The notes under the pieces are model-generated. The model searched no databases. It saw nothing but the letters and a program-made list of their open reading frames with translations, and had not been told where the DNA came from. From Dyella lipolytica (GTDB lineage: Bacteria > Pseudomonadota > Gammaproteobacteria > Xanthomonadales > Rhodanobacteraceae), in the NCBI RefSeq assembly GCF_030160075.1, contig NZ_BSNQ01000003.1, forward strand, positions 1,486,328-1,550,327: a DNA stretch of 64,000 bases. The letters are read 5' to 3'. Positions 14,356 to 25,316 of this stretch are shown here, one piece after another (position 1 is the first letter of the stretch; each line of letters starts with the position of its first letter). Position numbers and translations under genes: made by a program.

Positions 14356-17300
14356 TCGCCGCGTTGATTCGCGCGGCCATCGCGCATCGACTCTTCGTTC
14401 TGTTGGCTGCGGTGATAGTGGCGGTGATCGGGGTGTACGCCACGATGCACACGCCCATCGATGCCTTGCCCGACCTGTCCGATACGCAGGTGATCATTCG
14501 CACGAACTGGCCTGGTCAATCGCCTCAGGTCGTGGAGGATCAGGTCACTTATCCGCTGGCGACCACCATGCTTTCGGTACCCGGCGCCAAAGTCGTGCGT
14601 GGCTATTCGTTCTTCGGTGATTCGTATGTCTATGTGCTGTTCGATGACAGCACGGATCTGTATTGGGCACGCTCGCGGGTGTTGGAATACCTCAGCCAGG
14701 TGCGCAGCAGCCTTCCTGCGGGTGTGAATCCTGCGCTGGGCCCCGATGCGACGGGACTCGGTTGGATCTACGAATACGCCTTGATCGATCGCACCGGTCA
14801 ACACGATCTCGGTCAACTGCGGGCGATCCAGGATTGGTTCTTGCGCTACCAGCTCAAAACGGTGCCGGACGTGGCCGAAGTCGCGAGCGTCGGTGGCATG
14901 GAGCGCGCCTGGCAAATCGTGCCCAATCCGCAAGCGTTGGCCGCACGTGGCATTACCGTCTCGCAACTGGTCGAGGCGGTGCGTGCCGCGAACGGTGCCA
15001 ACGGCGGCTCGGTGATCGAACAAGGTGAAGCCGAACTGATGGTGCGCAGCGAAGGTTATCTGACGAGTCGCGCGGACTTCGAGAATGTATCCATTACGGC
15101 CAATGCCTCCGGTGTGCCGGTGTTGCTGCGTGACGTGGCGACGGTGCGGCGTGGACCGACCTTTCGTCGCGGTATCGCCGAACTGGATGGTCAAGGTGAA
15201 GTGGCCGGCGGCGTGATTGTGCTGCGCTCAGGCAAGAACGCCAGGGCGGCTATTGCCGCCGTGAAGGCCAAACTGGCCGAGCTTCGACGCAGCTTGCCAC
15301 CCGGCGTGGAGATCGTGCCGACCTACGACCGCTCGCAATTGATCGATGCAGCTGTCGAGAACGTTTGGGGCAAGCTCATTGAAGAATTCATCGTGGTTGC
15401 ATTGGTCTGCGTGCTGTTCCTAGGCCATCTACGTTCCGCACTAGTCGCAGTGATCACTTTGCCGCTCGGCGTGCTAGCCGCCTTCATTGTGATGAACGTG
15501 CAAGGCGTCTCCGCGAATTTGATGTCGCTCGGTGGCATTGCGATCGCCATCGGCGCGATGGTCGATGCCGCGATCGTGATGATCGAGAATGCACACAAGC
15601 ATCTGGAACATTGGCGCGACACACACGAGGGACAAGAGCCGCAAGGCGCTACGCGCTGGGCACTGGTGGCAGAGTCGGCAGCCGAGGTTGGGCCTGCGCT
15701 TTTCGTCAGTCTTCTGATCATCGCGCTCTCGTTCGTGCCGGTGTTCGCGCTGCAGGGACAGGAAGGCAAACTGTTCAAGCCGCTCGCCTTCACCAAGACC
15801 TACGCAATGGCCGCTGCTGCAGCTCTCGCGGTCACGCTGGTGCCGGTGTTGATGGGATACCTGGTGCGTGGTCGTATCCGCTCCGAGCACAACAATCCGC
15901 TCAATCGTGGGCTGATGGCGTTGTATCGGCCTGTTCTCGACGCGGTGTTGCGTTACCCGAAAGCAACGCTGGTGCTGGCCGGCGTGTTGTTGCTGAGCGC
16001 AGTCATTCCGTTGAGCCAACTGGGTAGCGAGTTCATGCCGCCGATGGACGAAGGCACCCTGCTCTACATGCCTACGGCACTTCCTGGATTGTCGGCCGAC
16101 AAGGCATCGCAGTTGCTGCAACTGACCGATCGCATGATCAAGACGGTGCCGGAGGTCGATCATGTTTTCGGCAAAGCGGGACGCGCCGAGACCGCCACCG
16201 ATCCCGCTCCGTTGGAGATGTTCGAAACCACCATCACGTTCAAGCCCAAGGATCAATGGCGCCCTGGCATGACCATGGCGAAGATCGAGCAGGAGCTGGA
16301 CAAGGCGGTGCACGTTCCGGGTTTGACCAATCTGTTCGTGCCGCCGATCCGCAACCGCATCGACATGCTGTCCACCGGCATCAAGAGTCCGATCGGGATC
16401 AAAGTGCTCGGCACGGATCTGTCGACGCTGCAAATGGTCGCCGATCGCATCGAAACAGTGGCGAAGACCGTGCCCGGTGTGAGTTCGGCGATCGCCGAGC
16501 GCCCTGTGAGCGGCCGCTACGTCGACGTGCATATACGCCGCGATGACGCGGCACGCTATGGACTCACTCAGGAGCAGGTGCAGCAACTGATTGCGGCCGT
16601 GGTCGGTGGTGATCCGATCGGTCAGACGGTGGAAGGACGCGAGCGCTATCCGATCGTGGTGCGCTATCCACGCCTTGAACGCGATTCCGTCGAAGCTATC
16701 CGGCAACTGCCGATCGTGGCCGCCAACGGTGCGCAACTTGCGCTGAGCCAGATAGCCGACATCAACGTGGCCGCTGGGCCAACGATGCTGAAAAGCGAAA
16801 ACGGTCAGCTCGCTACCTACGTCTACGTCGACACCAACGGTAGCGATTTGGGCACGGTGGTGAATCGGCTGCAGCAGTTTGTGGCTCAACAGGTACCGCT
16901 ACCCCCTGGCGTCACCGTGGCCTGGTCGGGTCAGTTCGAGTATCTGGCGAGCGCGATGGAACGCTTGAAGCTTGTGGTGCCTGCGGCCCTGGTGATCATC
17001 TTTGCGCTGATCTACGTCGTGTTCCGCCGCCCTAGCGAAGCGGCCATGATCATGGCGAGTGTGCCGCTCGCGCTGGTCGGTGGCCTGTGGCTAATCTGGT
17101 GGCTCGGTCATGCCGTTTCCGTCGCAACGATGATCGGTTTCATCGCGCTCAGCGGTGTCGCTGCGGAGTTCGGCGTGGTGATGTTGTTGTATCTGCGTCA
17201 CGCCTGGGATCGCCAGCTTGAGCACAACCCTCAGGCCGGACTCGCCGAGCTGGACGCAGCGATTCGCGAGGGTGCGGTGCAACGCGTACGACCCAAGGCG

Positions 17301-17528
17301 ATGACGGTGGCGGTGATTCTGGCGGGTTTGTTTCCGATCCTGCTCGGCAACGGTGCCGGCTCGGAAGTCATGCAACGTATCGCTGCACCGATGATCGGCG
17401 GCATGCTCACGGCACCCTTGCTATCCATGGTGGTGCTGCCGGCGGCGTTCCGTCTTCTCGCGCTGCATCGGATCAGGAAGACGCATCGAGCGAACGCCTT
17501 GCTCCACTCCTATCGGCAAGAGGGGTAA
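14352..17528 (+). CDS. cusA: CusA-type heavy-metal RND transporter
   Basis: Proton-driven inner-membrane pump (1058 aa), the usual length for the HME-RND family. It has the family's membrane helix 4 region ([19 protein letters not shown]) and the CusA-specific stretches [16 protein letters not shown] and [18 protein letters not shown]; these keep the three Met residues (CusA M573, M623 and M672 by comparison with E. coli) that bind Cu(I)/Ag(I). This supports copper/silver rather than zinc/cobalt as substrate. The start codon overlaps the cusB stop. No regulator gene is adjacent, so control must act from elsewhere. Confidence 0.92.
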   Translation: MIAALIRAAIAHRLFVLLAAVIVAVIGVYATMHTPIDALPDLSDTQVIIRTNWPGQSPQVVEDQVTYPLATTMLSVPGAKVVRGYSFFGDSYVYVLFDDSTDLYWARSRVLEYLSQVRSSLPAGVNPALGPDATGLGWIYEYALIDRTGQHDLGQLRAIQDWFLRYQLKTVPDVAEVASVGGMERAWQIVPNPQALAARGITVSQLVEAVRAANGANGGSVIEQGEAELMVRSEGYLTSRADFENVSITANASGVPVLLRDVATVRRGPTFRRGIAELDGQGEVAGGVIVLRSGKNARAAIAAVKAKLAELRRSLPPGVEIVPTYDRSQLIDAAVENVWGKLIEEFIVVALVCVLFLGHLRSALVAVITLPLGVLAAFIVMNVQGVSANLMSLGGIAIAIGAMVDAAIVMIENAHKHLEHWRDTHEGQEPQGATRWALVAESAAEVGPALFVSLLIIALSFVPVFALQGQEGKLFKPLAFTKTYAMAAAAALAVTLVPVLMGYLVRGRIRSEHNNPLNRGLMALYRPVLDAVLRYPKATLVLAGVLLLSAVIPLSQLGSEFMPPMDEGTLLYMPTALPGLSADKASQLLQLTDRMIKTVPEVDHVFGKAGRAETATDPAPLEMFETTITFKPKDQWRPGMTMAKIEQELDKAVHVPGLTNLFVPPIRNRIDMLSTGIKSPIGIKVLGTDLSTLQMVADRIETVAKTVPGVSSAIAERPVSGRYVDVHIRRDDAARYGLTQEQVQQLIAAVVGGDPIGQTVEGRERYPIVVRYPRLERDSVEAIRQLPIVAANGAQLALSQIADINVAAGPTMLKSENGQLATYVYVDTNGSDLGTVVNRLQQFVAQQVPLPPGVTVAWSGQFEYLASAMERLKLVVPAALVIIFALIYVVFRRPSEAAMIMASVPLALVGGLWLIWWLGHAVSVATMIGFIALSGVAAEFGVVMLLYLRHAWDRQLEHNPQAGLAELDAAIREGAVQRVRPKAMTVAVILAGLFPILLGNGAGSEVMQRIAAPMIGGMLTAPLLSMVVLPAAFRLLALHRIRKTHRANALLHSYRQEG

Positions 17529-17546
17529 TGCGCTGCTCGATTACCG

Positions 17547-18614
17547 TTACGGCTTGGCTTCAACAGCTTTAGGTTGCAGAAACCACGGTTCGGTGCGTCG
17601 AACGATGTGCACCACCGAAAGCATGACGGGAACCTCCACGAGCACACCCACGACAGTCGCCAATGCTGCTCCGGAGCGAAGCCCGAACAAGCTAATGGCG
17701 GCCGCGACAGCGAGTTCAAAGAAATTGCTGGCCCCGATCAATGCGGCGGGGCCAGCAACGCAGTGCGGTACACCCAGCCAACGACTTAGGCCGTAGGCTA
17801 TGCCCGCGTTGAAGTAAACCTGCAACACGATGGGTATGGCGAGGAGTGCGATGACCATCGGCTGCGCAATGATGGCCTCGCCTTGAAAGCCAAACAGCAG
17901 GACCAGTGTTGCCAGCAGTGCTGCGGTAGACCACGGATCGATGCGCTTGATCGTGGCATCGAGGGCTTGCTGTCCTGCGTTTCGAAGCAGGTGCCAACGC
18001 CACCACTGAGCCAGCAGCACCGGCACGACGATGTACAACACGACGGAAAGCAGCAGCGTGCCCCACGGGACGTGAATAGAGGCGACGCCTAATAGCAGCC
18101 CGACAATCGGCGCGAACGCGACGACCATGATGGTGTCGTTCAACGCCACCTGCACGAGTGTGAAGTTAGGCTCGCCGCCGCACAGCCGCGACCATACGAA
18201 CACCATGGCGGTGCACGGCGCCGCCGCGAGCAGAATCAAGCCGGCGATGTAAGCATCGTGCTGTCCGGCGGGTAGCCATGCTGCAAACACATGCCGGACG
18301 AACAGCCAACCGAGTAACGCCATCGAGAACGGTTTGATCGCCCAATTGACAAGCAGCGTTACACCCATGCCTCGCGCTTGTTGGCGCACGCCGGCAAGTT
18401 GACTGAAGTCCACTTTCAATAGCATCGGGACGATCATCAACCACACCAGCACGGCCACTGGCAGGTTGATGTGCTGCACTTCCAGGCCAGCCAGGATGGT
18501 GAAGACCGAAGGCAGTGCATGCCCGAGCGAAATGCCTGCCACGATGCATAACGCCACCCACAGACTTAGATAGCGAGCGAAGGTGCCCATGGCGGCGTCA
18601 CGTTGATCACTCAC
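17547..18614 (-). CDS. ACR3-type arsenite efflux permease
   Basis: Exports arsenite across the inner membrane. Ten hydrophobic segments and the ACR3 signature APCTAMVFVWS (Cys required for transport) identify the ACR3/BASS family rather than E. coli ArsB. I place the start at GTG 18614: AGGTG lies six bases upstream and the GTG overlaps the arsC stop codon, typical of coupled operon genes; ATG 18590 is an alternative without a ribosome binding site. It is the last gene of the arsR-arsI-arsC operon and converges with cusA. Confidence 0.88.
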   Translation of the reverse strand: MSDQRDAAMGTFARYLSLWVALCIVAGISLGHALPSVFTILAGLEVQHINLPVAVLVWLMIVPMLLKVDFSQLAGVRQQARGMGVTLLVNWAIKPFSMALLGWLFVRHVFAAWLPAGQHDAYIAGLILLAAAPCTAMVFVWSRLCGGEPNFTLVQVALNDTIMVVAFAPIVGLLLGVASIHVPWGTLLLSVVLYIVVPVLLAQWWRWHLLRNAGQQALDATIKRIDPWSTAALLATLVLLFGFQGEAIIAQPMVIALLAIPIVLQVYFNAGIAYGLSRWLGVPHCVAGPAALIGASNFFELAVAAAISLFGLRSGAALATVVGVLVEVPVMLSVVHIVRRTEPWFLQPKAVEAKP

Positions 18615-19113
18615 GATGCGCACCTGTTTGACCGATGGCACGCAGTTCCTGCTGGGTCGCTACGCGGTCGAGCTTGTCCAGCGGCAACGCGAGCAGGAGG
18701 TCGACGCGATGCTTGAGCATCATCCACGCCGAACGGAATGCCTTGCGACGTTCTTCATCGGAGCCTTCGACGGTAACCGGATCGGGCACACCCCAATGCG
18801 CGGTGACAGGCTGGCCCGGCCAGATGGGACACACTTCGCCAGCGGCGTTGTCGCAGACCGTGATGACCATATCGATCGAAGGCGAATCGGGTTGTGCGAA
18901 TTCATCCCAGCTTTTGCTGCGCAATGGCTCTTGGTAGCCGATGCTGCGGGCCAGCTCTTCGGCCATGGGCTGGATTCTTCCGCTGGGAAAACTGCCGGCG
19001 CTGAAGGCTTTGAAATGACCCTTGCCCAAGACGTTGAGCAGGCTTTCTGCCATCACGCTGCGAGCCGAGTTGCCTGTGCATAGGAAGAGCACGTTGTAGG
19101 GCTGTGTACGCAT
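18607..19113 (-). CDS. arsC: Arsenate reductase, LMW-phosphatase (thioredoxin) type
   Basis: Reduces arsenate to arsenite. Residues 9-18 carry the P-loop Cx5R (LCTGNSARS), and the pair of resolving cysteines is present in TVCDNAAGEVCP, seven residues apart as in the thioredoxin-coupled B. subtilis/S. aureus ArsC; the E. coli glutaredoxin type lacks these. About 168 residues, somewhat longer than the usual 140. GAGG lies six bases above ATG 19113. It is co-transcribed with arsI upstream and the permease downstream. Confidence 0.92.
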   Translation of the reverse strand: MRTQPYNVLFLCTGNSARSVMAESLLNVLGKGHFKAFSAGSFPSGRIQPMAEELARSIGYQEPLRSKSWDEFAQPDSPSIDMVITVCDNAAGEVCPIWPGQPVTAHWGVPDPVTVEGSDEERRKAFRSAWMMLKHRVDLLLALPLDKLDRVATQQELRAIGQTGAHRE

Positions 19114-19121
19114 AGTCATCC

Positions 19122-19559
19122 TCAGCAACAGCTGCCAGCGGCTTTCGGGCCGCAGCAAGGCGCTGCATCACTTTGTTCGGGCGCATTGGTGTAGGTGGTG
19201 GCCTCACCATGCGTGTAGAAGCTTTCCCAGCGCACACCCTGTGGATCTTCGGCCCAGAACTTATCCGAGCGTGCGTAGCAACAGGTGGTGGACTTCTCAG
19301 CCAGGGCGACAGCATCGGCTGCCTGCAAGCGCTCTCCGATCACGGACAGTTCACCCTCATCCTCTGCCTGCAGCCCTAAATGATCCACGCCCAATAGGCG
19401 GCCACTTTGGGAGATCGCGAAATTCACGCGCGGGTCGTCCAGCATCCACTTGGCGTAATCCGATTTGACGACGGTGGGTGCGGCGCCAAACAGCATGGAA
19501 TAAAAGCGAATACTGCTGTCGATCTCGTCGACATTCACGTGCACATGAAAGCGTTTCAT
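19122..19559 (-). CDS. arsI: ArsI/CadI-type VOC protein (organoarsenical lyase)
   Basis: A vicinal-oxygen-chelate protein (145 aa) like ArsI, the Fe(II)-dependent C-As lyase that demethylates trivalent organoarsenicals. H5, H60 and E112 sit where ArsI binds iron; the adjacent cysteines in TTCCYA match the substrate-binding pair; and the Cys-rich tail (PCCGPKAAGSCC) is typical. CadI-type annotations cover the same family, so the substrate is not certain. The start ATG 19559 overlaps the arsR stop (ATGA). Its presence suggests that the operon handles methylated as well as inorganic arsenic. Confidence 0.85.
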   Translation of the reverse strand: MKRFHVHVNVDEIDSSIRFYSMLFGAAPTVVKSDYAKWMLDDPRVNFAISQSGRLLGVDHLGLQAEDEGELSVIGERLQAADAVALAEKSTTCCYARSDKFWAEDPQGVRWESFYTHGEATTYTNAPEQSDAAPCCGPKAAGSCC

Positions 19560-19900
19560 GATGTTCTCCGACGGGGTTTGCAAACCGCTGCAGGCTGACA
19601 GTCGGCCGAGGACGACAACCCGGCACAGCAGTTTTCGGTGAGGTAGCCAAGAAGCTCGTTCATCTGTGTGTAGTTCGCCGTGCACTGGATGACACGGCCA
19701 CGGCGCTCGTCGCTCACCAGCCCTGCGCGACGAAGAATGTGCAGGTGGTTGGTCAGCGTGGCACCGGGGAGACCGGTCGCCTGGCCCAACTCCCCCACGG
19801 ACAAGCCGGCATCGCCCGCTTGAACCAGCAGACGGAAAAGGTTGAGGCGGTGCTCTTGTGCGAGGGCGTCGAGGCACGCCAGGGCAATGATCGATTCCAT
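19556..19900 (-). CDS. arsR: ArsR-family arsenite-responsive repressor
   Basis: A winged-helix repressor of 114 aa: the DNA-binding helix is LPGATLTNHLHILRRAGLV and the wing DERRGRVIQ. The C-terminal ENCC pair with a further Cys nine residues later fits the As(III)-binding site of the Acidithiobacillus/Corynebacterium ArsR type, not the E. coli type. The start ATG 19900 lies within the right arm of the operator. It heads the operon arsR-arsI-arsC-ACR3, with overlapping stop/start codons to arsI, so it should repress its own operon. Confidence 0.92.
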   Translation of the reverse strand: MESIIALACLDALAQEHRLNLFRLLVQAGDAGLSVGELGQATGLPGATLTNHLHILRRAGLVSDERRGRVIQCTANYTQMNELLGYLTENCCAGLSSSADCQPAAVCKPRRRTS

Positions 19901-19936
19901 ATTTCGATAATTATGGAAATATGGAATCGATGTCAA
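19891..19936 (-). promoter_or_regulatory. ars operon promoter and ArsR operator
   Basis: A perfect 15-bp inverted repeat (TCGATTCCATATTTC at 19891-19905 and its complement at 19916-19930) is separated by ten bases. On the minus strand TTGACA (19936-19931) is a consensus -35 box and CATAAT (19915-19910) a good -10 box with a short 15-base spacer. The operator covers the promoter and the first codons of arsR; transcription would begin two or three bases before the ATG, giving a leaderless or nearly leaderless mRNA. Confidence 0.85.
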
Positions 19937-19954
19937 GTGCTTGGCGTGGATGAT

Positions 19955-20998
19955 TCAGGAGAGACGGCGAAGCAGCTCCATACCGGGCGCGCACGCCGAC
20001 TCGAGGCGTGCCCGCTCGTCGGTGGGCAAGCTCACCCACTTCGGCGGGTTCTTCCGCACGCGACCAGCGGCCAACGCGAGCCACGAAGGATCGTCCAAGC
20101 TTGGGTCCATGAAGCGGACGATGCGCTGGAGCTCGGCTTGGGGTGCATCGAGCATCGACTCGTACCGCACGTGGAGCACCCGCTCGGCGGGCACCTTCTC
20201 CAATAGCTTCAAGCCCACGGCGATCATCTCCGACCAGGCCATGCCGATCGGTTCGATCGGGAGCTCGAAGCGCTGGAACACGTCGACGTCGAAACTCTCA
20301 GGTACGAGCCCACGCCACGCTGGCGGCAAATCTTCGGGTGCCTGATACGTCGGCGTGAGATACGGAGCGGAACCAAATCTCTGTTTGAAGATGGTGTCGA
20401 TCATGCCCATCCGCATCAAAGGAAACCGGCTCGCCGAGACCGCGAACTCCCGACCGTCGCGAAAGACGTGGATGAACTTGGCCGTCGGAAAGAAGTGCGA
20501 CAAGGGATGGACGAGGCCAAGCGAGGCGCCCGAGCGCTCGCACCAGAACCGCCGGCCGAGGCGCGTACACAACCACTGGAACACCCGCAGGTACTGCGTG
20601 TGGATTCGATCTTCCGGCAACGACTGCACGAAGACGCCAAGCTCCTCGTGGAGCCCGTCGGGGTCTTCGGTGAGTAGCGGAAGCGTCATCGCCAACAGCG
20701 GCGGAATACCCGTCTCGCGGAAGCGCAGAGCGGAAGCCAGCGGATAGCGAAACTCATCGATAGCGAGGCCGCGTTCCATCAGGCGAAGCCAAGCTGTATG
20801 GCGAGGTCGCGGCTCGCTCAACACGGACCAGAGGTTCGGACCGTCGACGGGATCCTTCCGAAAGCTAAGCGGGTGAAGCGCGTTGAACAGCTCGGAGAGA
20901 CTCAGAACGTCCGGATGCAGCGAGAGCAGCTCAGAGAGCATCGTCGAGCCGGAACGGCCCGTGCTGACGATGAAGAGAGGGGTTTGCGAATTAGCCAT
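19955..20998 (-). CDS. Sulfotransferase family protein (347 aa)
   Basis: The N-terminus has the 5'-phosphosulfate-binding loop (VSTGRSGSTML, residues 11-21), and a 3'-phosphate loop is visible in FRDGREFAVSASRF, so it should use PAPS to sulfate a small molecule, lipid or sugar; the acceptor is unknown. No signal peptide, so cytoplasmic or membrane-associated. The two genes upstream (20999-22679) are membrane proteins on the same strand, two bases and 161 bases apart, and may form one unit. The ribosome binding site is weak. Confidence 0.8.
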   Translation of the reverse strand: MANSQTPLFIVSTGRSGSTMLSELLSLHPDVLSLSELFNALHPLSFRKDPVDGPNLWSVLSEPRPRHTAWLRLMERGLAIDEFRYPLASALRFRETGIPPLLAMTLPLLTEDPDGLHEELGVFVQSLPEDRIHTQYLRVFQWLCTRLGRRFWCERSGASLGLVHPLSHFFPTAKFIHVFRDGREFAVSASRFPLMRMGMIDTIFKQRFGSAPYLTPTYQAPEDLPPAWRGLVPESFDVDVFQRFELPIEPIGMAWSEMIAVGLKLLEKVPAERVLHVRYESMLDAPQAELQRIVRFMDPSLDDPSWLALAAGRVRKNPPKWVSLPTDERARLESACAPGMELLRRLS

Positions 20999-21000
20999 TT

Positions 21001-21957
21001 TTACTCATGAAAATGGACACGTTGCGCATACCACCAGCGTCCCCACACAGCCATGATTACGGCTGAGATGGCGCAGAAAAAAATGGCTGGAATGCGTGCA
21101 TTACCGAGGTCTGGACCCATAAGCAAAGCAATGGTCTGCATGATGAAACCGCCGACAAGAGCGACAAAACCAAATCGCCATGCCAGCAGTCGCCGTCGGT
21201 AGACGCCATAGGCCAGGGCCAACATCGAAACACCATAGATCGCTGCAACGTAGCGCAATCGCATATCGGCGTAGTGCCTGATAACGCTATGCGCCATATT
21301 CGACTGGTAGCTCTGAATACCGGTGAATGCAGAGATGCATCCCATCACGCCGGACAAGGCGAGCACCGCGGTCACGATAAGTATGACTCTGGGTGTTTTG
21401 TTCGACTGAGGCGTGCCGTGCACGTCCGCGAACGCACCGATTTGCGGCCCTGCGACCGGCACATTCAATGCAATGCGAATAACGTTCGACAACCACGCCT
21501 GGTCGTTGCGCGAGAGCCAGCCGCCCAAACGCACCATTGCGGCTCCCGCTAGAAGCATGCCGATTCCAGCCAAAGACACGGGCGCTGATTTCGGTGAATG
21601 GATGGCAGCTATGAGGCCAGTGGCCACAAACAGGGTGCAAAAACCAAACCAAAAGCCCATAAACAGCTTCACAAACCAGTTCAACGTGAAGCGCCCGGTG
21701 AGAACGACTTTGTGACCACGCTGCTCGAAGTGGCCCACATAAAAAGGCTTGAACGAGTTACCGACCATGGGGATGACTCGCTGTAGCGATACACGCGATT
21801 CCTTCACCGTACCGGAAGCCGCTTCCTGCGAAACCGAAAAAACACCCCAGCGTCGCGTAGCAGCCCTGAGGCGTTCGACGGATTCGGCCATCCCGAATGC
21901 GCTTTCAAACTCGACAGGATCGGATCCCGACCACAAACGCTTTATCCCCTGAAACAT
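21001..21957 (-). CDS. Multi-helix membrane protein (318 aa)
   Basis: Starts at ATG 21957 after AAAGGGG. A cytoplasmic N-terminal third (about 100 residues; FYVGHFEQRGHKVVLTGRF) precedes about seven membrane helices in two blocks (residues about 105-165 and 195-310). I do not recognise the family. Only two bases separate it from the sulfotransferase start, so the two are very likely co-transcribed and possibly act together at the inner membrane. That coupling is inferred from spacing alone. Confidence 0.65.
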   Translation of the reverse strand: MFQGIKRLWSGSDPVEFESAFGMAESVERLRAATRRWGVFSVSQEAASGTVKESRVSLQRVIPMVGNSFKPFYVGHFEQRGHKVVLTGRFTLNWFVKLFMGFWFGFCTLFVATGLIAAIHSPKSAPVSLAGIGMLLAGAAMVRLGGWLSRNDQAWLSNVIRIALNVPVAGPQIGAFADVHGTPQSNKTPRVILIVTAVLALSGVMGCISAFTGIQSYQSNMAHSVIRHYADMRLRYVAAIYGVSMLALAYGVYRRRLLAWRFGFVALVGGFIMQTIALLMGPDLGNARIPAIFFCAISAVIMAVWGRWWYAQRVHFHE

Positions 21958-22118
21958 GCGATCCCCTTTGCACTTTCCCACTCCTCATTTCACGGAATCT
22001 AGAAATGAAAAGAGTGAAATCCGATTGAGTATTCAGAACTCAACCTACCTCTCTTTAGCCGCGCGCCGCAGTCGACAAGCTCATAAGCAACAGAAACGAC
22101 GCACACCAACTAACCCGC

Positions 22119-22679
22119 TCAATCGTGCTCTTCAAGGCCATCCGATTGCTTCTCAGTTGACTCTACGCGAGAAGTCGGCGCGCTACGCATCACCCATTTG
22201 GCGATACTGAACGGACGGGTGACGAAAAATAGGCCAACCGCAATCTCCGCAAGGTAGATGCCCGTGCTTATCTTGCCGGTCGATCCTAGTGACACGAACA
22301 CCGATTGGTCACCCAGGTCGGATAAGGCCACCGTTTTTAGCCAAAGGCCAACGAGGAGACCGAGCGCCTCTTTTAGCCACCACAAGCCCATCAATACGCA
22401 GCCAGCGACGATGACGTCACCCAATGAGAGAGACGGCGTCTGTGGCTTCGGTACTCCTGCCAACAGTCCAGTGGCCAACGGTGCGCTCAAGATCCACAGC
22501 AAGAACGCGACCACCAAAAAGACTGCCCACACCGCCACGAAGATCCACATCGGACCATTGCTCAGTTGCGCATTAAAGTACTTAAGCGCTGTGGCAATGA
22601 AAAAGAATTGAATCCCGCTAAATATCAGCCAAAGTGCGAACAACCTGAGGCAAACAGCAACAAAATGTTTCGGTGTCAT
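22119..22679 (-). CDS. Four-helix membrane protein (186 aa)
   Basis: I chose ATG 22679 (MTPKHFVAVCLRLFALWLIF), six bases after AGGGG; a start two codons earlier is possible. Four membrane helices (about 7-30, 45-68, 86-113 and 138-155) and a hydrophilic tail ending SDGLEEHD. No known family recognised. It lies upstream of, and on the same strand as, the membrane protein and sulfotransferase genes, after the purA terminator. Confidence 0.65.
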   Translation of the reverse strand: MTPKHFVAVCLRLFALWLIFSGIQFFFIATALKYFNAQLSNGPMWIFVAVWAVFLVVAFLLWILSAPLATGLLAGVPKPQTPSLSLGDVIVAGCVLMGLWWLKEALGLLVGLWLKTVALSDLGDQSVFVSLGSTGKISTGIYLAEIAVGLFFVTRPFSIAKWVMRSAPTSRVESTEKQSDGLEEHD

Positions 22680-22815
22680 TTCCATCCCCTGTTTTGCTAA
22701 GACCAATCCCTGCCTGAAACCGAAACGGCAAAGCGGGTGCGCTGCTTTCTCACAAGAGGAAAACAGCAAATGGGCTTCGATTTCATTTCTATGAAGCGCC
22801 CCAATCTGCCGACCG

Positions 22816-22845
22816 GCAAAAAAAAGCCCCCTCAAAAGGGGGCCT
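22816..22845 (-). terminator. Terminator of purA
   Basis: GCCCCC (22826-22831) and GGGGGC (22838-22843) flank a six-base loop, with eight A residues on the plus strand that become a U-run in the minus-strand transcript. It closes the purA operon. Confidence 0.9.
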
Positions 22846-22873
22846 TTCTCTGATCTTCGCAAACGGTTTGTGC

Positions 22874-24434
<1,561 letters not shown>

Positions 24435-24443
24435 GGCGTGAAC

Positions 24444-25316
24444 TCAGCGCCGCGCCGGCGCGGGCGCCGGGTTGCCGAAGTAGCGCAGGAATTCGGAATC
24501 GGGCTTGAGGATGATCGTGGCCCTGCCGTCGCCGAAGGCTTGCTTGTAGGCCTCCAGGCTGCGGTAGAAGGCGAAGAAATCCGGATCCTCGGCGGCGGCT
24601 TGCGCGTAGATTTGCGCGGCCTGCGCATCGCCCTCGCCTTTCACTTTTTCGGCGTTGCTTTCGGCGTTGGCGCGGATGATCTGCGCCTGACTATCGGCGT
24701 CGGCCTTGATCCCCTCGGCCTGCTGCTTGCCGTCGGCGCGAATGGCGGCGGCTTGCTGCTGACGTTCGGTCTGCATGCGTTTGTAGACGGCGGCCTTGAT
24801 GTCGTCGGGGAATTCGATGCCGGTGATGCTGACATCGACGACCGAGATGCCTAGCGTCTGGGTCTGTGCGTTGGCCTGCTGCAAGGTGCTGGCGGCGAGA
24901 TCGCTCTGGCCATCGGCGATCAGCTGCTGCAGGGTGTGTGCATCCACCGCGCTGCGCAATGCGGTGCTGACGATGGGGCTGAGCCGCTGGCCGGCCTGCA
25001 GTTCGTCGCCGCTGGTGGCGCGGTAGTAGTCGGCGGCGTTGGCGATGCGCCACTTCACGTAGAAGTTGACGTTGATGCTTTGCTTGTCGGCGGTGGCGTA
25101 ACGCTGTGGCTGGCCGTCGAAAGACAGGATGCGATCGTCGAGGGTCAGCACCTGTTGCAACAACGGCACCTTGGCGTGCAGGCCGGGCTGTTTGTCGGTG
25201 CGCAGAATTTTGCCAAACTGCAGCACTAGCGCGGATTGACCGTTATCCACTGTGTAGAAGCTGTTGGCGCCGAGCAGGATGAGCAGGACGATGATGATCG
25301 CAGCGGTGGTTTTCAT
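24444..25316 (-). CDS. hflC: HflC, FtsH-modulating SPFH membrane protein
   Basis: SPFH/band-7 protein (290 aa) that with HflK forms a large periplasmic cage around the FtsH protease and tunes its activity. A membrane anchor at residues 4-20 precedes the SPFH domain (FYTVDNGQSALVLQFGKI...DRILSFDGQPQ), followed by a long helix rich in Ala/Gln. The start ATG overlaps the hflK stop (ATGA). The C-terminal extension ends in a Pro/Ala-rich tail. Confidence 0.95.
   Translation of the reverse strand: MKTTAAIIIVLLILLGANSFYTVDNGQSALVLQFGKILRTDKQPGLHAKVPLLQQVLTLDDRILSFDGQPQRYATADKQSINVNFYVKWRIANAADYYRATSGDELQAGQRLSPIVSTALRSAVDAHTLQQLIADGQSDLAASTLQQANAQTQTLGISVVDVSITGIEFPDDIKAAVYKRMQTERQQQAAAIRADGKQQAEGIKADADSQAQIIRANAESNAEKVKGEGDAQAAQIYAQAAAEDPDFFAFYRSLEAYKQAFGDGRATIILKPDSEFLRYFGNPAPAPARR

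Noticed and set aside
15474..16889. Long antisense frame (471 codons) within cusA
   Set aside because: It is His/Arg-rich shadow sequence opposite an intact RND gene; codon use follows the sense strand.
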